Positions 9,384 through 18,325 of a DNA stretch of 64,000 nucleotides are shown here, piece after piece. The position numbers were made by a program, and so were the translations under genes. Below the pieces are notes generated by a model. It ran no database searches and was not told the origin of the DNA. It saw nothing but the letters and a program-made list of their open reading frames with translations. The stretch is from Io17-Chloro-G2 sp965226915 (GTDB lineage: Bacteria; Chloroflexota; Dehalococcoidia; Lucifugimonadales; UBA3495): positions 682,001-746,000 of the forward strand of contig CBDDEJ010000011.1 of the NCBI GenBank assembly GCA_965226915.1, read 5' to 3'. Position 1 is the first letter of the stretch, and every line of letters begins with the position of its first letter.

Positions 9384-9679
9384 GCGGAGACCTGGATTTG
9401 CCAAACCGCCAGTCTGGACGGCTCCTTTTGACTGGTTGGCTCTGATGATGACTATCACGGCGATTACCGCGGCTACCAATACGAGAACCACCAGGAATAA
9501 AATCCACAAATCCAAAATACTAAATGACATGCCGACCCTCTTTGCCCATCACATTCTCAATAGGGAGAATTCCATGTTGGGCATCTTACTACCAGCCGGA
9601 TACCGGTGGAAATCCGTCTGTTTTCGCCCCTGACCCTGGCCCATTGCCCAGCCGTGCGGCCACCCCATACATTGACCAT

Positions 9680-9892
9680 ATGAGCCATTCCTACAGGTAT
9701 CGCCGGGGTGACTTGGTGATCATCACCTCAGGCCGTTACCAGGGCATTAGGGGCATCGTAGAGAGTCGCGTCTACCAGCGGACGGTTGACCAACCTGATG
9801 CTTATGATGCCGGGTACCACGTAGTCATCGGGAAGGCGCAGGTGGTCACGGTGCGGTGGGACCAGGTTGAAAGCGGAACCCGACTGTACTAG
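9680..9892 (+). CDS. small KOW-motif-like protein
   Basis: 70 residues from the ATG at 9680. The stretch YRRGDLVIITSGRYQGIRG followed by IVESRVYQRTVDQPDAY resembles a KOW motif, the small barrel of NusG and ribosomal protein L24 that binds RNA or proteins. The remainder (HVVIGKAQVVTVRWDQVESG) would complete the barrel. It stands alone between an IS66-interrupted gene and an exported protein. The role is not predictable, and the match is short. Confidence 0.5.
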   Translation: MSHSYRYRRGDLVIITSGRYQGIRGIVESRVYQRTVDQPDAYDAGYHVVIGKAQVVTVRWDQVESGTRLY

Positions 9893-10439
9893 GTCGGTTG
9901 TAGTGCTCATCCACAAACCCTTCTCAGGTGTTAGTATCTGCCCATCATGCTGGAGGAGGGTCCCCCATGGGCAAATATGGGATACACCTAACCATTGGAT
10001 TGATTGCGTTCCTGATTGGTACTGCCACGGTGTTAGCGGCACCTAAGATTCAGTCGCTTGTCATTGGAAGCCCGGACGGAGCGAGGCAGGCTGAAGTCTC
10101 TGTGGATGATCGGCTACTTGTGGATACCGTAGGGGAAGTTACTGTCAGCAACCTGCCTAGCGGCTTGCCAGAGGCGGCCAACATCGTGAACCTGTTCGTT
10201 AGCGTAACGGATGATCCGCCAGGCGATTGCACGAATGGCGGGGGCTTAAATTACGACGTACCGGCGGGTTATGTTTTCCTGCTTACTGACATCCAAAAAG
10301 AACCTAATTCCGATAATAATTTTGTGTCGATTTGGACAGATGGCCGCGGCGTACTAATGGAATTATACTTCGCCAATAATGACCCCTTTTCTTGGCGGAC
10401 TCCTCTCTTGTTTCACCCCGGCGAAATTGTTTGTTTAAG

Positions 10440-12159
10440 CCCGAATCCACCGATAGAGGGCGTGTCGCGACAGGGCGGATAGGGAAGGAAGTGCTCCTCT
10501 GAATCTGGGATAATGCTTTTATAACAGAAAACCGACCAGAAACAAGGAGCACCCAATAGATGCTACCACGCAACCACCTCGACCGCATCCACATCACCTT
10601 CGACGACCACCGCCTGGTCAACAATGCCGGCCTGCTCCTTCCCGCCACCTTGGCCTTGCACCTCGGCCTTTCCCAACTGGTTGACCGGCGCCTGGACCTG
10701 GGCCGGGCCCCAGGCCGAGCCAACACCGGTGACAAGATGATGACGCTGGTGGCATCTGCGTTGGCGGGCGGCGACTGCATCGACGACGCCGATGCGCTGC
10801 GCGCCGGCGGGACAGCCTGCACCCTGGGCAGTGTGCTCAAGGCGCCCTCCACCCTGGGCGCCTTCCTGCGCAGCTTTCGCTGGGGCCACGTCCGCCAACT
10901 GGACCGGGTGAGCCGCGAGTTGCTGGCCCGGGCCTGGCAGGCCGGAGCCGGACCCGGCGACGCACCATTTACCATCGACCTTGATTCGACGATCTGCGAG
11001 ACCTACGGACTGGCCAAGGAGGGCGCCCGCCACCACGGCTACACCGGCGCCCGGGGCTATCACCCGCTGTTGGCCGGCGCCGCCGGCGCCGGCGACGTGC
11101 TGATGTCCCGGCTGCGCGAGGGCCGCGCCAACACCGCCCGCGGGGCCGCCCACTTCCTGCGGGAGACGGTGGGGCGGATGCGCTACGCTGGCGCCAGCGG
11201 GCAGATCACCCTGCGGGCCGACAGCGGCTTCTATACCCACGCCGTGGTCGCCGTCTGCCGCAAGCTGGACGTGCGCTTCTCCATCACCATCCGCCAGCAC
11301 AAAAGCCTGCGCAATCTCATCGAGGCCATACCCGAAGCTGCCTGGACGCCGATTCCCTACTGGATGGACGGCGCCGCCGCTGTGGCCGAGACGACTTATA
11401 CCCCCTTCCAGAGTGAGCCGGACGCCGCGCCGGTGCGGCTCATCGTCCGGCGGGTGCAGCCGACCCCCGGTTCCCAACTGGCCCTCTTCGCCACCTACAG
11501 TTATCACGGCTTCATCACCGACCGGGACGGAGAGACCCTGGAACTGGAGGCCGACCACCGCCGCCACGCCGAGATCGAGAATGCGATACGCGACCTCAAG
11601 TACGGCGTCGGGTTGAACCACATGCCGTCCGGCCGCTTCGCCGCCAACGGCGCCTGGCTGGCCGTCCAGGTGATGGCCCACAACCTGGCCCGCTGGACCG
11701 CGCGCATCGGCCTGGGCGAGCAGATCGTGACCACCAAGACCCTCAGGCGACGGTTCTTCTCCCTGGCCGGACGGCTCACCCGCTCGGCGCGCCGCCTCAC
11801 CCTGCATCTGCCCCAGCGCTGGCCTTGGGAAACCCAGTTCAGTCGCGCCCTGGCCCGGCTGCGCGCCCTGCCACTCCCAGCCTGACGACCCGTCTGCAAC
11901 TGACCCGCCATCCGGCCAACTGAACGTCCCGGCAAACTCGCGCCAGTCCCGGTCCGCGAGCGCCTCTTCCCGTGTCCTATCCCGCCATCTCGCTCAGCAC
12001 AGCCACTGCAGACCGCCATCGGCGCCCCCAAAAGCGCCTGCGACCGCCCGCCAACCTCCCGTCTACCCGAATTCGAGCCCGGATCATCGCGCCTGCAACT
12101 CCCTCCCCCCTCTTCCGCTGTCCTCACGCCCTCCATCCGGGTCCATCGGTGGATTCGGA
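10440..12159 (+). mobile_element. IS1380 family insertion sequence, copy B (1720 bp)
   Basis: Complete: terminal repeats CCGAATCCACCGAT and its complement, flanked by a 5-bp duplication TTAAG (10435-10439 and 12160-12164). Contains one intact transposase gene preceded by a -10-like TATAAC and AAGGAGC. Confidence 0.95.
10560..11885 (+). CDS. IS1380 family transposase (intact)
   Basis: 441 residues starting MLPRNHLDRIHITFDDHRL. The DDE residues are Asp in IDLDSTICETYG, Asp in LRADSGFYTH and Glu in EIENAIRDLKYG. AAGGAGC lies ten bases before the ATG. No interruption is seen, and both ends of the IS are intact, so this copy is a candidate active element. The long open frame on the opposite strand is a composition artefact. 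Confidence 0.95.
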   Translation: MLPRNHLDRIHITFDDHRLVNNAGLLLPATLALHLGLSQLVDRRLDLGRAPGRANTGDKMMTLVASALAGGDCIDDADALRAGGTACTLGSVLKAPSTLGAFLRSFRWGHVRQLDRVSRELLARAWQAGAGPGDAPFTIDLDSTICETYGLAKEGARHHGYTGARGYHPLLAGAAGAGDVLMSRLREGRANTARGAAHFLRETVGRMRYAGASGQITLRADSGFYTHAVVAVCRKLDVRFSITIRQHKSLRNLIEAIPEAAWTPIPYWMDGAAAVAETTYTPFQSEPDAAPVRLIVRRVQPTPGSQLALFATYSYHGFITDRDGETLELEADHRRHAEIENAIRDLKYGVGLNHMPSGRFAANGAWLAVQVMAHNLARWTARIGLGEQIVTTKTLRRRFFSLAGRLTRSARRLTLHLPQRWPWETQFSRALARLRALPLPA

Positions 12160-12308
12160 TTAAGCCGGAGCGCCGGGACACCGATAGACCTCTTGCTCTT
12201 GGGAGTCCTGGCCCCAGCGCCTTGACCCAACGAACTGATACAGCAGCTACGAGCTTTACAGGAGCTAGGTACCAAGGAGCCTGACGCCAAGGTAGTAGAG
12301 GGCTCTAG

Positions 12309-12479
12309 AAACTCGGACGGAAACCCCGATTCTCGCCAAGCCGTCGTCTTCTCAGCGACGATTGTCGATGTAACAGTGGGTTCTTGAACCATATTACAGA
12401 TACTATCATGCCAGATAAGACTATAATACGTCTGTCTGGCGTAGCGCGAAACCCGGCCAATGGCTTTCCGGCCAGACTT
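12309..12479 (-). mobile_element. MITE-2 copy b (171 bp)
   Basis: Same 171-bp element in reverse orientation, CTAG on each side (12305-12308, 12480-12483). MITE-1 copy b abuts its AGGTCTGG-type end, as in copy a. Confidence 0.88.
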
Positions 12480-12483
12480 CTAG

Positions 12484-12628
12484 TACTACAACGACGCGTT
12501 ATGAGAAAACACGCTCAGGTCTTCTTCTTCAGCTACGGACCGTTCATCATGGGAGACTCGCACTCGTTCGTTGCCAGCTTCAAAATCCGCCCACGAGTTA
12601 CCTTGTAGGATAACGCGTCGTTGTAGTA
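12484..12628 (+). mobile_element. MITE-1 copy b (145 bp)
   Basis: Identical in length and ends to copy a, flanked by CTAG at 12480-12483 and 12629-12632. Non-coding. Confidence 0.85.
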
Positions 12629-12737
12629 CTAGCAGGGTTCTGCCTTGGGAATAGCCCTCGTCGCTTGAAGCAGGCGGTGAACTGATCAAAGGCACCTCTC
12701 TAGACCTTGTCAACCCTCCTACGCAGGAGGGAGAAGA

Positions 12738-13892
12738 GTGCTTCAAAAGGGAATGCTCGATATGAAATACCGACTAATCTTCGCACTCGTCGGCAGTTCT
12801 TTGGCCATCGTTATGGCGTGTACACAGGCACCGTCTCCAGTTATCCCCACCTCTGCCCCGTCTCCCACAGTTAAGATTCTACTAACCTCAACTCTACCGC
12901 CCGAGCCCGGGGCGGTTCAGCCATCCCCGGCGGCACCGATCCCTTCGCCTGACTCGCCCCAACAGGCAGACCTCAAGAACTACATGCTTGGCCTGATTAA
13001 TGGTGATCGCGAAGCCAACGGACTTGGCCCGGTAACGTTGGACAAAAATCCTGCAGCTCAAGAGCACGCCGAAGAAATGTTGGACAACGGCTACCTCTCC
13101 CACTGGACCATGGACGGCATGAAGCCTTATATGAGGCATACCTTGGCCGGTGGCGTGAACTATGTGGCCGAAAATGTTGCCGGTGCACCCTCTCCACCGA
13201 TCCCGGGACTCCGGTACGAGTCAGTTTCGCCCAAGGATGAACTCCAGGAATTGCAGCGGGGCTTGATGGAGAGTCCGGGTCATCGGAGAAACATCCTCGA
13301 TCCTCTACACCAGAAGGTCCATCTGGGTATTGCCTGTGACCGGATCACTTGTTCCTTATCGCAACAGTTCTCAGCGGATTATGTGGAGTTCTCCGAGAAA
13401 CCCGCTATCGCTAATGGCATCTTGTCTTTGGCTGGGAGTCTTGCCGATGATTTCGAGTTCGTCAATATACAGGTCTGGTATGACCCAACTCCCAGTGCTC
13501 TGACATTTGGGCAGCTGGATAAAACCCATTGCTACGATAACGGAATTATGCCAGTGGCGTTCATCAGGAAGCCGCTACCGCCGGGCACCTCCTACGTCCC
13601 CAGCACTAAACCATACACATGGGACTTGTGCACAAATCCAAATGATGTGCCACCGGATACCCCGCGTCTTCAACCTGGTAGCATATCTCCAGATACCACC
13701 GAGGCAAAATCCTCCGAAGCGCCTTCGCTTACAGCCCGGACATGGGAGACAGCAGTTGGTTCGTTCCGGGTGGAAGCCGATTTGTCCCGTCCAATAGCAG
13801 ATCATGGAGACGGTGTCTATACAGTATTGGTGTGGGGGAATTCCAGCGGGGGTCCTGTGACACTGACCACTTATGCGGTCTTCGTGGAGTGA
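12738..13892 (+). CDS. CAP-domain lipoprotein
   Basis: 384 residues. AGGAGGG six bases ahead supports the GTG at 12738; a second start at 12762 would give the same signal peptide. The lipobox IVMAC near residue 28 predicts diacylglycerol attachment, followed by a Pro/Ser-rich linker to about residue 75. The CAP/SCP-like core follows: LINGDREANGLGPVTLD, HAEEMLDNGYLSHWTMDG, GVNYVAENVAG and ESPGHRRNILDP, the four signature segments of the family, including the His residues of the cleft. CAP proteins are extracellular; their activity in bacteria is generally unknown. A C-terminal beta-rich extension of about 170 residues is unassigned. Confidence 0.85.
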   Translation: MLQKGMLDMKYRLIFALVGSSLAIVMACTQAPSPVIPTSAPSPTVKILLTSTLPPEPGAVQPSPAAPIPSPDSPQQADLKNYMLGLINGDREANGLGPVTLDKNPAAQEHAEEMLDNGYLSHWTMDGMKPYMRHTLAGGVNYVAENVAGAPSPPIPGLRYESVSPKDELQELQRGLMESPGHRRNILDPLHQKVHLGIACDRITCSLSQQFSADYVEFSEKPAIANGILSLAGSLADDFEFVNIQVWYDPTPSALTFGQLDKTHCYDNGIMPVAFIRKPLPPGTSYVPSTKPYTWDLCTNPNDVPPDTPRLQPGSISPDTTEAKSSEAPSLTARTWETAVGSFRVEADLSRPIADHGDGVYTVLVWGNSSGGPVTLTTYAVFVE

Positions 13893-14000
13893 AAGCAATT
13901 TCGTCTCCAGGCGAATGGTGTTAACCGGTGCCTCTGACAACCCGCTCTTCCCAACCCCGGTAACCGCTCCCTAGAGTCTAAGACTCCCAGGGAGGCCCTC

Positions 14001-14198
14001 ATGCCCAAACCAACCAAGACCGCCCCCCGCCAGACTCCAACCCGTCGTGCCTACCACCGTGGCCGAGGACGCCTACAACTGATTCACTACCGGGTGACGC
14101 TGGAGGATGGGCAGAGCTTAGAGGTGTTCAAGAACATGGACCACGGAGGTTGGTATCAGCGTATTGCATATGGGGATGGTGCCCCTACCTTGGGCTAG
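14001..14198 (+). CDS. small basic hypothetical protein
   Basis: 65 residues, preceded by a good ribosome site AGGGAGG. The N-terminal 25 residues are rich in Lys, Arg, Thr and Pro; the rest (LQLIHYRVTLEDGQSLEVF) looks like a small beta sheet. No family recognised. It lies between the CAP lipoprotein and a decayed regulator fragment. Confidence 0.5.
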   Translation: MPKPTKTAPRQTPTRRAYHRGRGRLQLIHYRVTLEDGQSLEVFKNMDHGGWYQRIAYGDGAPTLG

Positions 14199-14524
14199 GC
14201 GGGGCTGCAACGGGTGGAGAATCGGGACGAGGACGCTGCGAGTCAGCATTAGCCTGCGCCACCCCGATGACTTTAAAGGCTTTTTCCAGACCCTCATCAG
14301 GGTGATTGTGGAACAAATCCACATTTCCCCACGCCGCCAGGATTCGCACTTCCAAAGATTCGTCCTGCTCCCTTCGGGCGATGGTCAGAGCCTGGTCAAA
14401 TGCCCGCTGGGCCTCAATGTAATCGCCCTCCACGCGGCCCAATTCGGCACCGTGAATTGAAAGAAACCGAGCTGCCGTTAGCGACTGCAAAACCGATGCC
14501 GACGCAGGCACCGCCCCATATGTC
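14185..14524 (-). pseudogene. TPR fragment of a signalling or regulatory protein
   Basis: The frame on the minus strand encodes LTAARFLSIHGAELGRVEGD, YIEAQRAFDQALTIARREQD and similar helical repeats, as in the C-terminal TPR arrays of LuxR-type regulators or AAA/cyclase proteins. The upstream side is cut by MITE-2 copy c and no start or preceding domain is present, so this is a remnant. Confidence 0.5.
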
Positions 14525-14528
14525 CTAG

Positions 14529-14699
14529 AAACTCGGACGGAAACCCCGATTCTCTCCAAGCTGCCGTTTTCTTAGCGACGATTGTCGATGTAACAGTGGG
14601 TTCTTGAACCGTATTACAGATACTATCATGCCACATAAGACTATAATACGTCTGTCTGGCGTAGCGCGAAACCCGGCCAATGGCTTTCCGGCCAGACCT
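14529..14699 (-). mobile_element. MITE-2 copy c (171 bp)
   Basis: Reverse orientation, CTAG at 14525-14528 and 14700-14703. No MITE-1 is attached here. Confidence 0.88.
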
Positions 14700-14702
14700 C
14701 TA

Positions 14703-14777
14703 GTGTTGGTGCTTGCCATCGTCGCGGTTGTGGTATTGGGGGGTTCAGGATGGCTAATATACCGTAGAAGGAGGTGA
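14703..14777 (+). pseudogene. C-terminal membrane-anchor fragment next to MITE-2
   Basis: Immediately right of MITE-2, 24 codons encode VLVLAIVAVVVLGGSGWLIY followed by RRRR and a stop, a typical C-terminal transmembrane anchor with a positive stop-transfer tail. The rest of the protein is not found on the other side of the element. Confidence 0.35.
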
Positions 14778-15157
14778 ACGCAGTTGCGGCACCAAACAGC
14801 CAGCCGGAAGCATTGCAGCCGGTGAACGAACTACGACCGAGTCTGAAGGCTAGTCAGAGAAACTCATAAACATAACAAGGCTTGGTTTTCTAGAGAAGAA
14901 TCCCGCGGCGGGGCGGGGGCTTCGTAGCTGCTAGAACTTCTTGGCCCTTCTGCACCCACTCCGAGGCTTCTTCACCGACCTTGGGCTTGGCACCCTCACC
15001 CCCTGCTCAGAGAGTCAGCGTAATCGTGCTCTGCCTGGGGAACGACCTCCCCTAAGTCCACTCCTTACGAAGAATTGCCAGCCTCTAGAACCAACTAGCC
15101 ATCTACGAAAATCGGGAACCTACCGTTTAAGAGTCTCATAGTTGTCAGGCCATCAGG
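14778..15157. other. 380-base stretch with no convincing gene
   Basis: Contains a GGAGG-TTG start-like site giving only 14 codons and a GC-rich run near 14905. The 66-codon open frame 14941-15141 lacks a ribosome site and family resemblance. Confidence 0.5.
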
Positions 15158-15600
15158 TCATTTAGCAGGCAGCGTGGTCCCTTCTACCTCGACTGATTTC
15201 TCCCCAGTGCCTGAGCTGTTAACCGCCGCTACCCTGTAGAAGTACGTAGTCCCCGGCTCAACGGACTTATCAAGGTAGGTGTTCTTGGTGAGGTCGGCAA
15301 TCGGCGCATCGGGGCTCGCGGACGGACTGCGATAGACTTTGTAGCGCTCTACTTTGTCCTTTCCGCTGTTGGAAATCCAGGACAAGTCTAGCTGACCGTT
15401 GCTGGTGGCCTTCACTCCGAGGCCCGTGACTTGGGCCGGGCAGTCCGACTAGGGCGGACAGGGCCATACCCAGATAAGAATCACCACAAGGATGGCAACA
15501 GTCAAGCTAGCCAACACCTTCAGAAGGATAGATGGAGGAGGTATTGGCGTTGGTCGAACCACAGGTTCAGGCTCCACCACCAGGAGATCAGCTAAATTTA
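15158..15600 (-). pseudogene. TM plus fibronectin type III protein with in-frame TAG
   Basis: Reading leftwards: a short Pro-rich linker (VVRPTPIPPP), a strongly hydrophobic helix (SILLKVLASLTVAILVVILI), WVWPCPP, a TAG at 15451-15449, then CPAQVTGLGVKATSNGQLDL and a complete FnIII domain ending YFYRVAAVNSSGTGEKS. FnIII domains bind proteins or carbohydrate outside the cell. The front part overlaps the end of the 217-residue gene in a different frame, so the original protein may have been one polypeptide of about 360 residues containing both. As it stands, neither a start codon nor an uninterrupted frame exists. Confidence 0.5.
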
Positions 15601-16251
15601 CAGGCGGTTGAGTCTGCCTTGCCCCTCTCGCGCTAACATCCCACCTGCGATACGCTCAACCCCCTCGCGGTACGCCAACAGACTAAGGAGGCAAGGGATC
15701 GTGAGCCGTTCGTGTTGTGACCCTCTAATATTGGCTTGGGCCGGCACGAGGGCAAGATTGCGCCCAAGGGTGCGAATAGAGTCATCTTCTGCGGAATTGA
15801 AGTTGGATGGGGTATTGGAAATTAATTGGGAAACTGCCGCGCGCCAGTCATCATCTGTACGCTTCTCAACAGCGAGATCGGCGATGTTCTTGCCAATGTC
15901 TTCATACTGGGTTTCATATTTTCCGACCAGGCCCATGAGAATACCGGCAATTTCCAGCAGCTGCGGGTGATTAACCTCTGAGACGTCACAGAGAATGCCG
16001 TGCCAGAATGAGAGACCAGCCCGGCCGTGTTCATCCCGGTGCTCAGGCCAAAAGCATCCAACGGCGACTAATATCTGATCAGAACCCATGCGCGCTGCGG
16101 AATAGGCCAGGCGCGGCTGGGTAGAGCGAGTATCGACAGCCGGCAACGCCTCGTCCATCATTATTTGGTCGAACAAGGGGCCGTTCTCAGGCCTGGCTTG
16201 AGTGTACCCTTCACCTGCCCGGTTTATCTTGAGAACTGTCTGTGTCTGCAC
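15598..16251 (-). CDS. GTPase-linked hypothetical protein
   Basis: 217 residues from GTG 16251, which lies two bases after the stop of the GTPase gene, so the two are translationally coupled. No domain recognised. Features: AYSAARMGSDQILVAVGCFW and GRAGLSFWHGILCDVSEVNH in the first half (beta-rich, possibly a regulator domain), a charged helical middle (YEDIGKNIADLAVEKR), and a second helical part. Partner proteins of bacterial GTPases are often encoded like this. The 3' end meets the TM/FnIII frame with a shift, so the annotated C-terminus (GQGRLNRL) may be artificial. Confidence 0.6.
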   Translation of the reverse strand: MQTQTVLKINRAGEGYTQARPENGPLFDQIMMDEALPAVDTRSTQPRLAYSAARMGSDQILVAVGCFWPEHRDEHGRAGLSFWHGILCDVSEVNHPQLLEIAGILMGLVGKYETQYEDIGKNIADLAVEKRTDDDWRAAVSQLISNTPSNFNSAEDDSIRTLGRNLALVPAQANIRGSQHERLTIPCLLSLLAYREGVERIAGGMLAREGQGRLNRL

Positions 16252-16253
16252 GA

Positions 16254-17169
16254 TTATAGGTTCGGTACGTCGATCTGTATGCCGTCGGAAGCCCGGTCCT
16301 CTACCTCATTCCTGACAAACTTGATTTTCCGTTCGAATCGCTCCAACTCCTGGGGCGAATCAATGCCAACTTTGCCAACCAGGCCTAGCAGACGAACGAT
16401 CCCCATATTAGTTCGTGCGCTTGTGAGGCAAAAATCCAGAGAATCGTTCCCGAACACATTCAGAATGTTTTCCATCGCAGCGCTGTTGGCTTTTTTCATC
16501 TCATCGATCGCGACACTTGGTTCCCATTCGTTGGGCAACAGGTCGGCTTTGTTAAACACAACAATGGGCTTTGCGATAGCATCGGACAAACGATTGAGGT
16601 TTTCCGATAGGTTTTCGACGAACCGCCGGTTAAAGTAATCTGCATTGTCTCTATTATCCACTATCTTGCCCTCGAAATATCCCACTTTCAAGATCAAAAT
16701 AACAACGGCCTTCCTCCCCAAACGGCTCAGATCCTTTATGGCTTGCTCCCGGTAACTGTTCTCGCCAGGGTAGTCGTGGACACGAACCCGGAGCGTTGGT
16801 ATATAGGTTCGGTCCACGTCAAACATCGCATCGCGGCGTTGCTCAGACTCCATCTCGTGGATGCTAGTCTCGTATTTACGCCATCGTGAGGTTGCCATGA
16901 TGGAATCGTCAATCTGCGTCCAAGGGCTCGTCCAAAGCTCAACGATACTCGTCTTTCCTGACGCCCGCGGCCCGAACAGAATCACATCAACGAATTTGTA
17001 GTCAATAACGTTCGTTATTTTCGCGTTTTCACGAAGCTGTGCGAGCCGGGCTTCGCTTTGTCCAAGACGACGATCGACGTCCCCCTTTTTTTTGAGTCTG
17101 CAGGACGTTAATGATGATACTTGCAACTGTGAATAAACCCACGACGATAGCGATGTAATAATCTTCCAT
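16254..17169 (-). CDS. membrane-anchored GTPase, frame broken at a poly-A run
   Basis: ATG at 17169 has GGGAGAG seven bases upstream and starts MEDYYIAIVVGLFTVASIII, an N-terminal membrane helix. After LQTQKK the frame must change at an A8G5 run (17089-17101 region) to continue DVDRRLGQSEARLAQLREN, a coiled-coil-like linker, and the GTPase domain: P-loop GPRASGKTS, DxxG-type VHDYPGE, and G4 motif FNKADLL. About 300 residues in all. The soluble part alone could start at TTG 17126. The homopolymer break may be a sequencing indel, a real mutation or programmed slippage. It heads a locus with the 217-residue protein and a TM/FnIII protein, suggesting a membrane signalling or defence unit (inference). 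Confidence 0.65.
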
Positions 17170-17209
17170 CTGGAACTCTCCCGTTAATCTGAAATTCGCC
17201 TGACCCTTA

Positions 17210-17235
17210 CTCTACATCGGCTAGCCGATGTAGAG
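17210..17235. repeat. 26-bp perfect palindrome centred on CTAG
   Basis: Two 13-base arms (CTCTACATCGGCT and its complement) meet at CTAG, 40 bases upstream of the GTPase start. It could be an operator or a terminator of leftward read-through; there is no T-run. Confidence 0.5.
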
Positions 17236-17393
17236 CCTGCTGGTTTTGAGTTTCCCATATCAAGATGCGGACTCCCAAGAACACCCGATGTTTGACGATT
17301 ATGATCGTAAGGATATACCGAAAAGGTGTCAATTACTCTATGATGTCCGATGTACTACCTGATAGCTTGGCGCGTTTGCCAACGCTTCGTCTT

Positions 17394-17425
17394 CTGGAGC
17401 TTGGCATGGACATGCCAAGCTCCAG
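17394..17425. repeat. 15-bp inverted repeat, 2-base spacer
   Basis: Arms CTGGAGCTTGGCATG and CATGCCAAGCTCCAG separated by GA. It lies just upstream of the TPR pseudogene homology, and looks like a fold-back duplication. Confidence 0.6.
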
Positions 17426-17530
17426 ACCGACCGCGTCAACAAACGCGAACCCGGCCATGGTTATTCCCCTGGCTGCCCGAATAGAGGTTGGGCGGTCCGA
17501 GGTGGCCGAAATAGCCCCCCCAAACATGAG

Positions 17531-17933
17531 TGTAAGGGCAAGGATCGGTCTCGCCTTGCAAGCAAACCAGCGAATGGACATCCAGGCTGCCGGGGAACTG
17601 TACTCCGCGCTGATTCCCCTACGGGGCCTCATGCTGATTTGGGCCATCAGCGCCGACCGTCTTCTGGAACTAATGGCATGGACAATGGGCAACCTGGATA
17701 AGTCCGCCGAGCACTTTGAGGAATCCCTTGCCTTCTGCCGCTAGGCGAGCTACCGACCCGACCTGTTCTGGACCTGCTGCGACTACGCCGACACCCTTTT
17801 GCAGCGGGATGGTCCCGGCGACAAGGAGAAGGCTGTGGCCCTACTGGACGAGTCCCTGGCCATCTCCAGCGAACTGGGCATGCGGCCCCTGATGGAGCGG
17901 GTGCTGTCCCGGAGGGAGATACTCAAAGCATAG
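17531..17933 (+). pseudogene. C-terminal TPR region of a regulator/cyclase-type protein with TAG
   Basis: The frame encodes ARIGLALQANQRMDIQAAGE, LYSALIPLRGLMLIW, TMGNLDKSAEHFEESLAFCR, a TAG at 17742, then ASYRPDLFWTCCDYADTLLQ, LLDESLAISSELGMRPLMER and VLSRREILKA. This is the recognisable end of large AAA/TPR proteins fused to LuxR or adenylate-cyclase domains. The N-terminal catalytic and ATPase parts are absent, and the sequence upstream of 17531 does not match, so this is a fossil. Confidence 0.65.
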
Positions 17934-18325
17934 CCTGGCAATTTCTCCAATGCTACCTCTGTCATGACCTCTTCCCATTGGCTACCTTCTCTTAGCTTTC
18001 CGTAGACACTGACTCTACACTTCGCTCAGTAGCCCTGCCAGTTGCTCCAGTAGCTACGCCAGCTAATGAATGAGTAAATCCAGTTGCTCGACCAGTAGCT
18101 CCAACGGTGGCAATCGATCCCAGGCCTCGCTGAGTGGCTGGGCCAGCTGCCTTGCCATATCTGGCTCAGCTATGATTCTTGCTAACCATTTTGCTAACGT
18201 ACTTACAGGGACCAGGCGTGACGAGGTAATACGCCAGCTATGAAATCACCATCGATTCTTTAGAACATGGGTACGGAGGATCTTGGCGTCTCAGCAAAAA
18301 AAAATTAACCCTAGCTGGACGCCCT
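17934..18325. other. intergenic stretch, no supported gene
   Basis: On the minus strand about 60 codons without a start (18065-18245) read TLAKWLARIIAEPDMARQLA and onwards, probably a fragment of an unknown gene. Nothing else is recognisable; an A-run lies at 18296-18303. Confidence 0.4.

Larger units (their letters stand above)
7842..9530 (-). pseudogene. TM plus zinc-ribbon small protein, split by IS66 copy 2
   Basis: The 5' part (9530 down to 9384) has an ATG preceded by GAGGG and encodes MSFSILDLW followed by a strongly hydrophobic single helix (residues 10-32) and RANQSKGAVQTGGLANPGLR. The 3' part (7937 down to 7842) continues in frame with QKSCVNCGNSMDQEAKFC and AKCGFDDRIVIRN, a double CxxC zinc ribbon. 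Joining the parts without the IS gives a membrane-anchored zinc-ribbon protein of about 80 residues, a common architecture in Chloroflexota. No 8-bp duplication flanks the IS, so a few bases may have been lost. Function unknown. Confidence 0.6.
9967..12225 (+). pseudogene. exported hypothetical protein, split by IS1380 copy B
   Basis: Begins at ATG 9967, eleven bases after GGAGGAGG. The first 29 residues form a signal peptide ending TVLAA, then a mature domain rich in beta strands with two cysteines (PPGDCTNGG, GEIVCLS). The frame reaches the IS at 10439. Removing the IS and one TTAAG copy restores IVCLSRSAGTPIDLLLL and then GVLAPAP followed by TGA at 12223-12225, a plausible native C-terminus of a roughly 175-residue secreted protein. 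No known family recognised. Confidence 0.6.

Noticed and set aside
10563..11807. A 414-codon open frame on the strand opposite the IS1380 transposase, present in all copies
   Set aside because: It follows from the GC-rich codon use of the transposase; low-complexity Gly/Ala/Gln composition, no ribosome site, no family resemblance.
12223..12304. Another TGA read-through site after the exported protein (the frame continues PNELIQQLRALQEL)
   Set aside because: The residues after the stop do not belong to a recognisable common family with the preceding part, and no conserved Cys is implied.
14941..15141. 66-codon open frame
   Set aside because: No ribosome site, no resemblance, biased composition.
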